Assembly (NCBI GenBank): GCA_949959185.1 | Contig: CATLIX010000004.1 | Location: 36,751-100,750 of the forward strand | Source: an uncultured Eubacterium sp. | GTDB taxonomy: Bacteria > Bacillota > Clostridia > Lachnospirales > Lachnospiraceae | Length of the DNA: 64,000 bases | Reading direction: 5' to 3' | In this document: positions 8,501-15,488 of the stretch, one piece after another | Position numbering within the stretch: the first letter of the stretch is position 1 | How the letters are laid out: the number at the start of each line of letters is the position of its first letter | Translations under genes and position numbers: made by a program | Notes under the pieces: model-generated | Database searches by the model: none | Told to the model about the DNA's origin: nothing | Seen by the model: the letters and a program-made list of their open reading frames with translations, nothing else

Positions 8501-8601
8501 CAGTTAATGGTATCTGCAATCTCCGCTGCTGTCCGGTAATCCTTTTCCTGTACCAGATTCCTTAACTGTTCCAGCTTGAGCTTATATTCGTATTTATCCA
8601 A
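5563..8601 (-). CDS. large TPR protein with Glu/Pro repeat linker and C-terminal P-loop ATPase-like domain
   Basis: The product is about 1,012 residues in three parts. Residues 1-210 are TPR-like helical repeats (KEYYEEFLEVAPQDNLKYVL, AYLYHRSGNSERCVEVCDDL). Residues about 215-760 are acidic, low-complexity and repetitive: units of EEPRIPEEKSPIPE, GAVLEPAxHPExEVP and IPEVRTxPEEPM. Residues about 765-1,012 hold an AAA-like domain with Walker A GGRGSGKT (about 811-818) and a hydrophobic beta strand GLLFILED as Walker B. I prefer TTG 8601, preceded by GAGGTG at 6 bases, over GTG 8610, which lies inside that site. It is cotranscribed with glgB, so a link to glycogen metabolism is possible but unproven. 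Confidence 0.8.
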   Translation of the reverse strand: MDKYEYKLKLEQLRNLVQEKDYRTAAEIADTINWRKVKSAATLCMVGEIYDRNKQYENSHEILLMAYDRATVGRNIIYRLALVAMKMGRLEEAKEYYEEFLEVAPQDNLKYVLRYQIAKLEGASLPELIDILEEFKDREYKEEWAFELAYLYHRSGNSERCVEVCDDLVLWFGDGKYVEKALELKMLYQPLNKYQEEKYRQFKMSRGEPVEEAAEQPESEEIVQEAVPIPDITSNTGRFNTLNLQEELAKSMQQILDADTRETVTDTMDNIKKMVEEIPYLQVSQEQEEPVPEEERYGHIETDEEIDGSLKNDFQEMLAEDRDGQISLSVPGGGWHEPQINGQINIEDVLTEWEKTRRAAEAAMAVAQQRRLESAKARALQEAEELMERLNQIIPRLNAGVSPQELLAERYLQNTEGFEPEEQGMTEEAVPGDYPENMPEPEVTEGYPENMPEYSMQGTYPEAEIPEQMYSQETFSEIPEQMYPQETFSEVPEQAYVQEEISEIAESYPELPQTIPDTELSQVSEVPELSQVSEVPGAVLEPAVHPEAEVPGAVLEPAAHPETEVQELPLNMEEPWIPEEEPRIQEEKSPVPEEEPRIPEEKSPIPEEEPRIPAAENLEAVEIPEAAAEKKDAERYLASVFQAAKAAREEKNQVPLKPVAEAGMEAKEIAVPVPEVRTGPEEMAIPEVRTEPEEPMIPEMRTRPEEPMIPEVRIGPEEMAIPEVRTELEEETSYIPVVKTTSPGEHEGIPEIRLEPAEEPVRKLSEEQKEIFSYFVPVTGMEQQLCQVLEGALHRKGKDSSSASGNILIMGGRGSGKTVLATDIIKAVQKSGGHPAGKVGKITGESLNQKDLSQLLKKIAGGYLIIEKAGEISPETATRLSLLMEQNTDGLLFILEDTRKGIEKVLSQDVNFAKKFTERIKIPVFTSDELVEFAKAYAEEQECEIDDMGILALYNRISNIQKLDEATTLTEVKEIVDMAISSAERGGLKKLFGGKKFSPEGYLYLREKDFEE

Positions 8602-8662
8602 CGGTTTCACCTCAAATTTATCAAAAAGGTATAAAACTCCTGATTATCAGCCTGTTCCTTGC

Positions 8663-8692
8663 ATTCTACCATATTTCACCCATAAATGTCAA
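8663..8692 (-). promoter_or_regulatory. promoter of the TPR protein-glgB operon
   Basis: TTGACA (8692-8687), an 18-bp spacer and TAGAAT (8668-8663) on the minus strand. The -35 box lies at the edge of the R1 copy at 8701-8790. Confidence 0.65.
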
Positions 8693-8700
8693 AGTCAAAT

Positions 8701-8790
8701 ACTCCGCCTGCGGGGCGAGTGCGCATCTTAATTTGTTTCTACAGGAAGGCACTTTCATACTTTAGCGTGACAAGGTCTTTCCTGATAGAA
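8701..8790. repeat. interspersed repeat R1, copy C (shortened)
   Basis: The core is reduced to GGGGCGAGTGCGCATC. The terminal hairpin TTCTACAGGAAGGC...GTCTTTCCTGATAGAA is intact (8737-8790) and carries an inner motif ACTTTAGCGTGACAAGG shared with copy D. Confidence 0.65.
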
Positions 8791-8792
8791 GC

Positions 8793-8832
8793 AAAAAAAC
8801 AGAAGCGCCCCTCAGGGTACTTCTGTTTTTTA
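8793..8832 (-). terminator. terminator after the AI-2E-family transporter gene
   Basis: On the minus strand AACAGAAGTACCC pairs with GGGGCGCTTCTGTT (one wobble, small bulge) around a TGA loop, followed by TTTTT. It abuts the R1 element. Confidence 0.75.
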
Positions 8833-8868
8833 TGAAAAATTACCGGACTTTCAGAACAGGGACAGATC

Positions 8869-10224
8869 TTATGGTCTGTCTGCCTTATTTTTTTCATCCC
8901 TGTTCTCTTTTTTCGATTCCCTCAGCTTTCTCTGCTTTTTCACCGAATCTTCTTCCGGGAAACAAATCAGCCTGTTGGTTGCAGGGTCCAGCCGTTCCGC
9001 CCTGATATAACTCTCCGTATCCCTGGGAAGCTGCTTTTTCTTCAGGACCCAGGACAGAATATTTTTAATCACATAGAAAATCACCGCAAATACCGGAACA
9101 CCGATAATCATGCCGGGAATACCGAAAATTCCGCCGAAGGTCAGAATGGCAAACACCACCCAGAAGGAAGATAATCCGGTGGAATCTCCCAGAATTTTTG
9201 GTCCGATGATATTTCCGTCTATCTGCTGAAGCACCACAATGAAAATAATAAAATACAGTCCTTTTATGGGATTTGCCAGCATAATCAGGATGGCGCTGGG
9301 CACTGCTCCAAGATAAGGCCCGAAAAAGGGAATTACATTTGTCACGCCTACAATTACGCTGACCAGCACCGTATAGGGCATTTTCATCAGATACAGGCAG
9401 GCAAAGCAGAGCAGTCCGATAATCAGAGAATCCAGGATTTTCCCGGAAATAAAGCCGCCGAATATTTCGTTGCTTTTATGGACGGTATGAATAATAGCGT
9501 TGGCTTTTTTAGCAGGAAAAACAGCATAAGTAATTTTCTTGCTCTGGCCGATAAAATCTTCTTTGCTCATCAGCACATAAATGGAAATAATAATGCCCAC
9601 CACCACGTTAAACACCAGTTTTACGGCTATAATCACACCGGAAGTCAGTCCGGCAATGATATTCTTGGTCTGGGGAAGAAATTCTGTCTGTGCCCAGTTT
9701 TCAAAAAATTCCGTACCCTTTGTCAGTGCCGTTTCCAGATAACCGGAAATCTCGCTGTCCGAGCTTACATACTCGTTGAGCCAGTCCATAAAACTGTTGA
9801 CCTGTCTGGGCAGAGTGCCAATCATGCCATTGATGCTCCGGTAAAGTTCCGGAATTACCATCTGCAGCAAAACGCCGATAATCACTGCCACAAACAGCAG
9901 CGCTCCTGCCACGCTTAAACCACGCACCATTTTGTCCGCTTTCTTCGGATTCTTCATTTTCTCCCGCATATAAGGCAGCAAATGGCGTTCCTCAAAATTC
10001 ACAATCGGCGTCACCAGATATGCAAGAATCAGTCCGATAATGATGGGCTGCAGAATTACCATCATTTTATCCACAATTTTTGTAAATCCGTGATACCGGT
10101 AAATCAGAAAGAAAAATAAGATACTGGCCACAATGACCAGAAAGGAAGTCAGCCCCACAGCCATATAGGGCCTGATATTCCAGTTCGATTTTTCCTTTCT
10201 CTGTTTATTCTCCTGTTTGTCCAA
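8869..10224 (-). CDS. AI-2E family (UPF0118/PerM-type) membrane transporter
   Basis: The 451-residue integral membrane protein has about eight hydrophobic segments. The first two lie at residues about 20-45 and 58-75, and the last five fall in 205-400. The family motif region GVTNVIPFFGPYLGAVPSAI and the GLSSFWVVFAILTFGGIFGIPGMIIGVP block are clear. Members export small molecules or ions (AI-2, or Na+/H+ exchange in some), so the substrate is uncertain. It starts at TTG 10224 with AAAGGAAG about 7 bases upstream. A hydrophilic tail of about 50 residues is Lys/Arg/Glu-rich. It lies 100 bases downstream of the hydratase gene and could be read through from it. Confidence 0.88.
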   Translation of the reverse strand: MDKQENKQRKEKSNWNIRPYMAVGLTSFLVIVASILFFFLIYRYHGFTKIVDKMMVILQPIIIGLILAYLVTPIVNFEERHLLPYMREKMKNPKKADKMVRGLSVAGALLFVAVIIGVLLQMVIPELYRSINGMIGTLPRQVNSFMDWLNEYVSSDSEISGYLETALTKGTEFFENWAQTEFLPQTKNIIAGLTSGVIIAVKLVFNVVVGIIISIYVLMSKEDFIGQSKKITYAVFPAKKANAIIHTVHKSNEIFGGFISGKILDSLIIGLLCFACLYLMKMPYTVLVSVIVGVTNVIPFFGPYLGAVPSAILIMLANPIKGLYFIIFIVVLQQIDGNIIGPKILGDSTGLSSFWVVFAILTFGGIFGIPGMIIGVPVFAVIFYVIKNILSWVLKKKQLPRDTESYIRAERLDPATNRLICFPEEDSVKKQRKLRESKKENRDEKNKADRP

Positions 10225-10268
10225 AATAAAACTTCCTTTCTTCCCGCAGAGCCTCTCCTTTATTTCAT

Positions 10269-10309
10269 CCGCCCCTGGACAGGCTCTCCGAAGCTGTCCT
10301 GCCCGGCGG
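10269..10309 (-). other. intergenic hairpin between the hydratase and transporter genes
   Basis: On the minus strand CCGCCGGGCAGGACAG folds back on CTGTCCAGGGGCGG around CTTCGGAGAGC. There is no T-run, so it is more likely an mRNA-stability or partial-termination structure than a terminator. Confidence 0.4.
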
Positions 10310-10326
10310 ACCGTTTTTGCAGCAGG

Positions 10327-12633
10327 CTATCCCTTATAATAATTAATCAGGCAGCCTTTTAAAATAATTGTGCGTTCATCTTCTGTCAGTTCACCCATGC
10401 CCAGGGTAAATTCTTTCAATTCTCCGTCTTTCACCACATAGGCCGGAATGTCCGTCTTCCTGTCCTCCACTGCCTGGCGGATATCCGGAATAAAAATATA
10501 ATCTTCATTTGAGAAAGGCAATTCTCCCTCTGAAATCAGGAAGGGAAGCATACCCCAGTTAATCAGATTGGAGCGGTAGCGTTTCGTTGCATACTCGTTG
10601 GCGATATTCGCCCATCCCCCCAGCACCTTCTGGCAGGAGGCAGCCTGCTCCCTGGCGGAACCGTCTCCCGGTTTTACTGCAAAGATAGTGCTTCCAAATC
10701 CCAGCAGTCCGGCTTCTGCTTTTTCTCCAAAGGCTTTTTCCGGAAATACTCTGTGAATGGCTTCCATGACCGGCCCCAGTTCTTCCACTGCCTCTATGGG
10801 GCAGGTACCTGCTTCCAGCGCCTTCTGGGCCTTCTGAATCTCTTTGGCCCGTCCCACATAGGCGGGATCTTTTCTGGACAGGGTGAACTCTGCCAGACCC
10901 AGAGGGTTGGAGCGGTAGGAGGACGTCTCTCCGGAAGGAATCAGCTCGTCCGTGGTGGTAACCGGGTCATGAATCTCGGAAACCACTTTTAATACCATAT
11001 TCTGAGGCAGTTCGCTCATGGCCGGCCAGTCTTTGATATTGGGGCCGAATTTGATTTCCTGTGCGGGATCTGCAACCCCTTTGCTGTCGAACACCCGGTT
11101 TGCATAAATTCTGCTGTCAAAATGATATTTCGGATTAGTGTAGTATACGTCCATATCGGTAGCTGCGGTAAGATATCCCTTATTTGCCGCTGTGGCTGCA
11201 ATGGAACGGGCGTCCATCAGAGCCACGGAAGCAATCTGTCCGCTCTGGAGCTTGCTTCCTTCCCGGTTGGGGAAGTTCCTGGTGGAATGGCGGATGGAGA
11301 ATCCGTTATTGCCCGGTGTATCTCCGGCGCCGAAACATGGCCCGCAGAAAGCCGTTTTCAGAATGGCGCCTGTTTCCATCAGTGTCTCTGCCGCACCTGT
11401 CTTCATCAGTTCCATATAAATGGGCATACTTGCCGGATATATACTCAGCGTAAACTCATCGGAACCAATGCTGGCTCCTTCCATAATATCCGCCGCCGCC
11501 GCAATATTTTCAAATCCGCCGCCGGCACAGCCCGCAATGATTCCCTGGTCCACATAGAGTTTCCCGTTCCGGACCTTATCTTTCAGAGTGAAATCCACCG
11601 CTCCGTCCAGACTCACCTGAGCTTTCTTCTCGCAGTCGTCCAGAATGTCCATAAGATTTGCATTTAATTCCTCAATGGTGTACGTATTACTGGGGTGGAA
11701 GGGCATGGCAATCATGGGCTTCACTTTACTCAAATCCACTTCTATCATGCCGTCGTAATAAACAGCCTGGCCGGGATTCAACTCCTTAAATTCTTCTTTC
11801 CGTCCATGAATTTCATAGAATTCCCGGATTGTGTCATCTGTTCTCCAGATAGACGACAGACATGTGGTTTCTGTAGTCATAACATCGATACCGATGCGGA
11901 AATCTGCGCTTAAGGATGATACGCCGGGGCCCACAAATTCCATCACTTTATTATTCACATAACCGTTGGCAAATACTTCTCCGATAATGGCAAGAGCCAC
12001 ATCCTGAGGGCCCACTCCCTTCTGAGGTTTTCCGGTAAGGTAAACTCCCACCACGCCCGGCATATTGATATCATAGGTTTTGTTCAGAAGCTGTTTTACC
12101 AGTTCTGGCCCTCCCTCTCCCATGGCCATGGTACCCAGCGCCCCATAACGGGTATGGGAATCGGAGCCCAGAATCATTTTGCCGCCTCCTGCCAGCATTT
12201 CTCTGGCATACTGGTGGATAACTGCCTGATGAGGCGGTACATAGACGCCGCCGTATTTTTTGGCGCAGCTCAGTCCGAACATGTGGTCGTCTTCGTTGAT
12301 GGTCCCTCCCACTGCACACAGGGAATTGTGACAGTTGGTCAGTACATAGGGAACCGGAAATTTCTCCAGTCCGGAGGCCCGTGCAGTCTGAATAATACCC
12401 ACAAAAGTAATATCGTGGGACGTCAGTTTATCAAATTTAATTTTTAATTTCTCCATATTTCCGGAAGTATTGTGGTCTGCCAGAATTCCATATGCAATGG
12501 TGCTTCCGGCTGCTTCCTCTCTGGTTACTTCCTTACCGGTTTCTTTCCGGATGGCTGCCGCTGCCTGGGGGCCGTCGTCAATCAGCGTGGTACCGTTGAC
12601 CAGATAAACCCCTCCGTCGTGTAATTTTATCAT
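10327..12633 (-). CDS. aconitase-family hydratase (3Fe-4S/4Fe-4S)
   Basis: The 768-residue enzyme has the aconitase fold order. Early active-site segments are [12 protein letters not shown] and [18 protein letters not shown]. The cluster Cys residues are in [11 protein letters not shown] and the CGPCFGAGD pair. The C-terminal swivelling domain contains [20 protein letters not shown]. Aconitases isomerise citrate to isocitrate, but this divergent clostridial type is often annotated only as hydratase and no citrate-cycle gene lies beside it, so the substrate is open. I chose ATG 12633 (AGGAGG 7 bases ahead). An upstream extension of 24 codons would cover that ribosome site. It has its own promoter and a leader hairpin. 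Confidence 0.88.
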   Translation of the reverse strand: MIKLHDGGVYLVNGTTLIDDGPQAAAAIRKETGKEVTREEAAGSTIAYGILADHNTSGNMEKLKIKFDKLTSHDITFVGIIQTARASGLEKFPVPYVLTNCHNSLCAVGGTINEDDHMFGLSCAKKYGGVYVPPHQAVIHQYAREMLAGGGKMILGSDSHTRYGALGTMAMGEGGPELVKQLLNKTYDINMPGVVGVYLTGKPQKGVGPQDVALAIIGEVFANGYVNNKVMEFVGPGVSSLSADFRIGIDVMTTETTCLSSIWRTDDTIREFYEIHGRKEEFKELNPGQAVYYDGMIEVDLSKVKPMIAMPFHPSNTYTIEELNANLMDILDDCEKKAQVSLDGAVDFTLKDKVRNGKLYVDQGIIAGCAGGGFENIAAAADIMEGASIGSDEFTLSIYPASMPIYMELMKTGAAETLMETGAILKTAFCGPCFGAGDTPGNNGFSIRHSTRNFPNREGSKLQSGQIASVALMDARSIAATAANKGYLTAATDMDVYYTNPKYHFDSRIYANRVFDSKGVADPAQEIKFGPNIKDWPAMSELPQNMVLKVVSEIHDPVTTTDELIPSGETSSYRSNPLGLAEFTLSRKDPAYVGRAKEIQKAQKALEAGTCPIEAVEELGPVMEAIHRVFPEKAFGEKAEAGLLGFGSTIFAVKPGDGSAREQAASCQKVLGGWANIANEYATKRYRSNLINWGMLPFLISEGELPFSNEDYIFIPDIRQAVEDRKTDIPAYVVKDGELKEFTLGMGELTEDERTIILKGCLINYYKG

Positions 12634-12685
12634 ATTATTTCCTCCTGAATGATAATAAAGAATCTTTCCTGCTGAATGATGAAAG

Positions 12686-12711
12686 AAGCCAATGGAAACC
12701 TCCATCGGCTT
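12686..12711 (-). promoter_or_regulatory. leader hairpin upstream of the hydratase gene
   Basis: On the minus strand AAGCCGATGG pairs with CCATTGGCTT (10 bp, one wobble) around AGGTTT, followed by CTTTCATC. It sits between promoter and start codon. It may be a weak attenuator or stability hairpin. Confidence 0.4.
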
Positions 12712-12729
12712 GCTTCTCCTTACTAAAGT

Positions 12730-12758
12730 ATTATACGGGTCTGTTACTGAAATTGCAA
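12730..12758 (-). promoter_or_regulatory. promoter of the hydratase gene
   Basis: TTGCAA (12758-12753), a 17-bp spacer and TATAAT (12735-12730) on the minus strand. Confidence 0.75.
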
Positions 12759-12819
12759 GGTAATTTTATTTTGAAAGGCCCTGGCTTGTAACTATTCAGC
12801 CTTCGGTTTCATAGTTACT

Positions 12820-12864
12820 GAATCCGGCCTGTTCCAGTTTGCCTTCGGCAAAGAGGCCGGATTC
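12820..12864. repeat. nested perfect inverted repeat
   Basis: The outer arms GAATCCGGCCT (12820-12830) and AGGCCGGATTC (12854-12864) pair perfectly over 11 bp. An inner TTTGCC/GGCAAA hairpin (12838-12852) lies between them. The AATCCGGCC arm recurs in the terminator at 60473-60519. It lies downstream of the kinase fragment but has no T-run. Confidence 0.6.
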
Positions 12865-12888
12865 TTCTCAACCATTACACATTCTCAC

Positions 12889-12929
12889 GGACTTTGCAGC
12901 AGGCGCAAAGTCCTGGGCTGAACTGTTCC
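12889..12929. repeat. palindromic repeat R2, copy d
   Basis: A perfect 9-bp hairpin GGACTTTGC/GCAAAGTCC (12889-12913) is followed by TGGGCTGAACTGTTCC. The unit GCAGCA..GCAAARTCCTGG.CTGA.CTGTT recurs at 47386-47420. Its end is the reverse of the AACAGTTCAGCC end seen in the other R2 copies. Confidence 0.55.
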
Positions 12930-12992
12930 CTGACTTTCAAAGTATGGATGACCATGGGGCCCGCCAGCCGACAGGCTGTGCATAATGTGGGT

Positions 12993-14225
12993 TTATCTGC
13001 AAAAGAACTCTTTTATCTTCCGGTACAGCAGCTTCATTTCCACCGGTTTGGTCAGATATTCATTCATCCCGATACTGGCCGCATACCTGCTGTCCTCCTG
13101 TGAAGCATTGGCTGTCAGGGCCATAATAGGCACGGTACCGGCGTCCTCCCGGTTCAGACCCCGGATTTTTCTGGTGGCCGTCAGTCCGTCCATCACCGGC
13201 ATACGGATATCCATCAGTATAAGACGGTACCAGCCCGGCCGGGAAGCCCTGAATTTTTCCAGAGCCACCAGACCATTTTCTGCGGCGTCCACCACCAGGT
13301 TCCAGCCTTCCAGAATGGTCTGCACAATCTCCAGATTGATATCATTATCCTCCACCACCAGCACCCGCTGGCCCTGAAATCCTTCCGGTTCCACCTCCGT
13401 TACTTCTGCTTCTCTCCGGGGAAATTCCTCTGTGATTTTAAAGGGAAGTTCCACCTCAAAAGTGGTTCCCTCCGCAATTTTGCTTTCAAACTCTATGGTA
13501 CCGCCCATAAGCTGTACCAGATTTCTGGTAATGGAAAGGCCCAGACCGCTGCTCTCAAACACCCGCCCTTCCGTGGCATTTTCCTGCTCAAAGGGCTCAA
13601 ACAGCACTTTCTGAAATTCCTCGCTCATTCCGATTCCATTGTCTTCCACCTGAATCTTAAGAACTGCCTGTTCTCCACTCTTTTCTGTCTGCCGGGCGGT
13701 CAGGGAAATACGTCCTTCCTCTCTGGTAAACTGTATCGCGTTACTCAGAAGATTCAGAAGAATCTGCTTCAAATGCATGGCGTCGCCCAGATAAGCCTCC
13801 GCCACATTCTCTTCAATGGAAATATGTAACTCCTGCTTCTTTTCCTGCACCTGCACGGTTATCATGGAAGTGATTTCCTGCATCAGTTCCCGGAATCGGA
13901 ACTCCTTCTCCACAATGACCAGTTTCCCGCTTTCAATTCTGGACATATCCAGAATATCATTGATCATAGACAGCAGAAATCTGGCTGAAAGGCCTATTTT
14001 CTCCAGGCACTCTCCAACCTTTCCGGAATCCTCAGGGCTGGCGGAAGCAATGGCAGACATCCCCATAATGGCGTTGATAGGAGTACGAATGTCATGGGAC
14101 ATTCTGGAAATAAAGTCTGCTTTGACCCGGTTGGCACTTTTGGCTTCCTCCAGTGCTTTCTGCAGTTCCTGCTTCTTCTGCTCATCTTTATTCCGGATTG
14201 CATTGATATCACGGGCAAAAATCAT
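12993..14225 (-). CDS. hybrid histidine kinase, kinase-receiver half (downstream of an in-frame stop)
   Basis: The open frame has 410 residues: dimerisation/phosphoacceptor domain (ISRMSHDIRTPINAIMGM), HATPase (NAIQFT, DNGIGM, SSGLGLSI) and a C-terminal receiver (VLVVEDNDINLEIVQ; phospho-Asp in LILMDIRMPVMDG; Lys in YLTKPVE). The frame continues upstream through 17 sense codons to a TGA at 14279-14277, then into the sensor half. ATG 14225 has no ribosome site, so separate translation is unlikely. Conservation around the stop (H-stop-YSNLIQLVSENQNDFRIMIFA) suggests a single Trp codon TGG changed to TGA. It is best read as the 3' half of a broken 809-codon gene. Confidence 0.75.
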   Translation of the reverse strand: MIFARDINAIRNKDEQKKQELQKALEEAKSANRVKADFISRMSHDIRTPINAIMGMSAIASASPEDSGKVGECLEKIGLSARFLLSMINDILDMSRIESGKLVIVEKEFRFRELMQEITSMITVQVQEKKQELHISIEENVAEAYLGDAMHLKQILLNLLSNAIQFTREEGRISLTARQTEKSGEQAVLKIQVEDNGIGMSEEFQKVLFEPFEQENATEGRVFESSGLGLSITRNLVQLMGGTIEFESKIAEGTTFEVELPFKITEEFPRREAEVTEVEPEGFQGQRVLVVEDNDINLEIVQTILEGWNLVVDAAENGLVALEKFRASRPGWYRLILMDIRMPVMDGLTATRKIRGLNREDAGTVPIMALTANASQEDSRYAASIGMNEYLTKPVEMKLLYRKIKEFFCR

Positions 14226-14276
14226 AATACGGAAATCATTCTGATTCTCGGATACAAGCTGAATCAGGTTGGAATA

Positions 14277-15422
14277 TCAGTGGCATTCCCCTCCTGTTTT
14301 CTCTCTCCGGTACTCAAAATACACCTGTTTTTCTTCTTCCAGCAGATGTTTCTGCAGGGTATACACCGACATGTTTTCAAGGTACTTTTCCCGGCATTCC
14401 GGGCAGACCTGTTCTTCCGCAATCTCCTCCACCAGTTCCCGGTAGCTCTTATCCATCAGTACTCTGGCCAGACCTGTATCCTCATACCGGAAATTATAAA
14501 TTTCCCCGCGTACCAGATCCGCTTCGTAAATGTCGTCATACATGTTACGGATACTGATGGCAAATCGCTTGCTGACTTCCACCTGCTGCAGAACAGCATT
14601 CCGAATCTGTTCCTCCATGGCCTTTTGGTCGTCAATATTCCGGCTCAGAGAAATCTGCATAATATCCTCACTGTAAGGATTCTCAATACGGATAACATGG
14701 GTATCCGTCCAGTGGTAACTGCCGTCATCTCCCATCTGGAGGTGTTCCATGTATCTGGATCTCCCTCCCTCTCCGTACAGCTTCAGAAGACTGCTTCTGC
14801 TGAACTTCTCCACAAATGCCTCCTGGTAATCCGGATGCATGGTGGCTGCGCCGCTTTCTATCAGACTGTCAAAGGTTCCGGAAACAGGCGCGCAATGGCT
14901 GTCAAATCCTGCATACTCCACCATAAAATATGTATTTTGGGTAAGATTTACAGAAATTACCATGGTATAAATCTGAGATACTGCAATCTGCATCTGCTGC
15001 CTGCCAAGTTCTTTCTCCTGGTCCAGTTCTTCCATCATGTGATTGCTGATAGACACCAGACAGGCAGGAATCTCATCATTCCACATAATCTTTGTGGCAG
15101 ACATATCCACAAATTTTCCAAAAGGCATGTCATAACTGGTTATGAAACTGCTCTCCCTCTCTCCCATAAGACATCCGGGACAGTTCCGGCAGCCGCAGTT
15201 CCATACGTCCTCACAAATATCTCCCAGTTGTATAAACGGCCTGATTTTCCTGAGCCGGTCATTCACGTATAAAATCTCATGGCTGTCCTGCGCCATGACA
15301 AAAACAGAAGCACCTGTTATATGATCCAGCACGTTTTCCATCTGGTTTTTCTTTTCCATAAAGTTTCCCATTCCTCGTATCATATGATGCGGAATCTGTG
15401 TGTTGGGGTACATCCGCCGCAT
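14277..15422 (-). CDS. hybrid histidine kinase, sensor half (truncated by in-frame TGA)
   Basis: The 381-residue open frame has no membrane segment. It contains PAS-like sensor folds: an N-terminal one with a Cys cluster (CGCRNCPGC, residues about 76-84) and a second around residues 145-260 (ISVNLTQNTYFMVEY, YHWTDTHVIRIENPYSED). A third begins near 275 and continues past the stop. The Cys cluster could bind metal or a redox group. The start at ATG 15422 has only a weak site; ATG 15359 (residue 22) with GGGAA ahead is an alternative. The frame resumes in the kinase half at 12993-14225. If the TGA is real, this makes a kinase-less sensor fragment. Confidence 0.7.
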   Translation of the reverse strand: MRRMYPNTQIPHHMIRGMGNFMEKKNQMENVLDHITGASVFVMAQDSHEILYVNDRLRKIRPFIQLGDICEDVWNCGCRNCPGCLMGERESSFITSYDMPFGKFVDMSATKIMWNDEIPACLVSISNHMMEELDQEKELGRQQMQIAVSQIYTMVISVNLTQNTYFMVEYAGFDSHCAPVSGTFDSLIESGAATMHPDYQEAFVEKFSRSSLLKLYGEGGRSRYMEHLQMGDDGSYHWTDTHVIRIENPYSEDIMQISLSRNIDDQKAMEEQIRNAVLQQVEVSKRFAISIRNMYDDIYEADLVRGEIYNFRYEDTGLARVLMDKSYRELVEEIAEEQVCPECREKYLENMSVYTLQKHLLEEEKQVYFEYRREKTGGECH

Positions 15423-15452
15423 TTTACTTTGTTACAAAAATATGATACTTAC

Positions 15453-15481
15453 ATTATAGAGCCTTTTTGCTGTTACTGCAA
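15453..15481 (-). promoter_or_regulatory. promoter of the hybrid kinase gene
   Basis: TTGCAG (15481-15476), a 17-bp spacer and TATAAT (15458-15453) on the minus strand, directly after the end of the upstream kinase gene. Confidence 0.65.
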
Positions 15482-15488
15482 TAAAAAT

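Noticed and set aside
14277..14279. TGA as a selenocysteine codon in the hybrid kinase
   Set aside because: There is no Sec-like catalytic context, no visible SECIS hairpin just after it, and a Trp-to-stop change explains it more simply.
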